Shown here piece after piece: positions 5,833 to 6,523 of a stretch of DNA of 6,523 bases; position 1 is the first letter of the stretch, and every line of letters starts with the position of its first letter. The DNA is taken from positions 1 to 6,523 of the forward strand of contig CAMJRV010000137.1 of NCBI GenBank assembly GCA_946408315.1, in the 5' to 3' direction. The position numbers and the translations under genes are program-made. Under the pieces are notes generated by a model, which was given only the letters and a program-made list of their open reading frames with translations, had not been told where the DNA came from and did not search any database. The stretch comes from an uncultured Bacillota bacterium. Its GTDB lineage: Bacteria; Bacillota; Clostridia; Peptostreptococcales; Anaerovoracaceae.

Positions 5833-6523
5833 ATGTTTGAACGAACGATAAAACCGATGATGAATAAAATTTTATATTCCCTGACAGCGAAGTGGGCAGA
5901 TATCCGAATCGAATATGGAATTCTCGCATTGGTAGCTGTTATCGCAGTTCCGCTGAAGCTGCTGCTGTTCTACCGCCTCATCGGGGTAACTGCGAATTTC
6001 TTTTTTGTCTGGCTGATTACCGGCGTATTGACATACTTCTTATTTGCATCCTTTAAAAATAAATGGATTCCGGCAGTGGTCTACCTGCTGCTGTCTGTCC
6101 TGATGTTTTGCGACGTTACATACAGCAGCTTTTTCAACCGCTATCTGTCGGTGAATATGCTGGGCGCCGCAGGTTTTCTCGGCGATATTACCGCAAGCAT
6201 CAAGGAGGTTCTCAAACCATGGTTTTTCCTGGTTCTGGCAGATGCAATCCTGATCCTTGCCGCGTTGGTCGTGAGAAGACGCAGGTCCGGAAAAAACAGG
6301 AAAGACGCGGCTGAAACCGGAAAGACCGGCGAGGCTGAGACAGAGAAGGTCAATGGGGCTGAGGCCGGGAAGATCGATGGGAGTGGGGCCGGAGAGACGG
6401 AGGATCTTCCGGAGATTCCGGACGCCTGGATCGAAGAGCTGGCGGCGGAGGTCGAAACCTCAACAGTAGAGCCTGGGGCAGAAGCTGAAACCGCAGCGAT
6501 GGAGCCGGCGGAAACGATAACTG
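5833..6523 (+). CDS. LTA synthase (LtaS)-like membrane protein, N-terminal part (3' truncated by window)
   Basis: An open frame of 230 codons starts at ATG 5833 with AGGAG (5820-5824) eight bases upstream and runs off the window without a stop. Four membrane segments are visible at about 29-49, 54-74, 79-97 and 129-147. The segment FCDVTYSSFFNRYLSVNML followed by GFLGDITASIKEVLKPW (about 92-130) matches the characteristic loop of LtaS-type proteins (compare ADVLYYRFFND...GNLGDSI). These enzymes transfer glycerol phosphate or related groups to surface polymers using an external sulfatase-fold domain, which would lie beyond the window. After the fourth helix comes RRRRSGKNRK (148-157), pointing to the cytoplasm, then more than 70 residues rich in Glu, Ala, Gly and Thr with three eight-residue repeats. 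Typical LtaS proteins go almost directly to a fifth helix here. Family assignment rests on the membrane domain only; the catalytic domain and polymer specificity cannot be judged. Confidence 0.8.
   Translation, partial: MFERTIKPMMNKILYSLTAKWADIRIEYGILALVAVIAVPLKLLLFYRLIGVTANFFFVWLITGVLTYFLFASFKNKWIPAVVYLLLSVLMFCDVTYSSFFNRYLSVNMLGAAGFLGDITASIKEVLKPWFFLVLADAILILAALVVRRRRSGKNRKDAAETGKTGEAETEKVNGAEAGKIDGSGAGETEDLPEIPDAWIEELAAEVETSTVEPGAEAETAAMEPAETIT
6310..6381 (+). repeat. Three tandem 24-bp repeats in the LtaS-like gene
   Basis: Units at 6310-6333, 6334-6357 and 6358-6381 each begin GCTGA and encode AETGKTGE, AETEKVNG and AEAGKIDG. Units two and three agree at 19 of 24 bases, units one and three at 17 of 24. 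A fourth, more diverged unit (SGAGETED) may follow. The phase is kept at eight codons, so copy-number change would not shift the frame. Confidence 0.7.

Noticed and set aside
5735..5929. 64-codon minus-strand open frame across the LtaS-like promoter and start
   Set aside because: It overlaps a good promoter, ribosome binding site and the LtaS-like coding start; its product has no family features.

Overview
The window looks like a piece of chromosome from a Gram-positive, probably spore-forming member of the Bacillota, most likely a clostridial lineage. The reasons are strong AGGAG-type ribosome binding sites, an SdpI-family membrane protein, a GH18 hydrolase of the type related to spore cortex-lytic enzymes with a copper-amine-oxidase-like N-terminal domain, a LysM/NodB deacetylase, and the membrane domain of a lipoteichoic-acid-synthase-like protein. 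The genus cannot be told from the sequence. There is no sign of mobile DNA, CRISPR, tRNA or rRNA.

Layout: five genes lie on strictly alternating strands (+, -, +, -, +), so each appears to be its own transcription unit. (1) At 3-605 (+) is the 3' part of an SdpI/DUF1648-family membrane protein. (2) At 643-2325 (-) is a secreted GH18 glycosidase. (3) At 2537-4222 (+) is a membrane-anchored protein with a coiled-coil stalk, an unassigned middle domain and a GH26-like catalytic domain. (4) At 4328-5521 (-) is a secreted polysaccharide deacetylase with three LysM domains. (5) At 5833-6523 (+) is the N-terminal membrane domain of an LtaS-like protein that runs off the window. Both convergent junctions hold an inverted repeat that can serve as a terminator. 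The divergent junctions (211 bp and 311 bp) hold the promoters and several hairpins.

Common theme: every gene is predicted to act at the cell envelope. GH18 and the deacetylase should act on amino-sugar polymers such as peptidoglycan or related glycans. The GH26-like enzyme should act on a mannose- or glucose-type polysaccharide at the membrane face. The LtaS-like protein should transfer glycerol phosphate or a similar head group. SdpI relatives are envelope immunity or sensing proteins. This reads as an envelope-maintenance neighbourhood of independently expressed genes rather than one operon.

The least ordinary items are a long acidic low-complexity insert with 24-bp tandem repeats in the predicted cytoplasmic loop of the LtaS-like protein, a His-to-Asn change next to the acid/base Glu of the GH26-like enzyme, and a terminator-like hairpin plus short leader ORF upstream of the deacetylase. 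I do not see evidence for a wholly new system.
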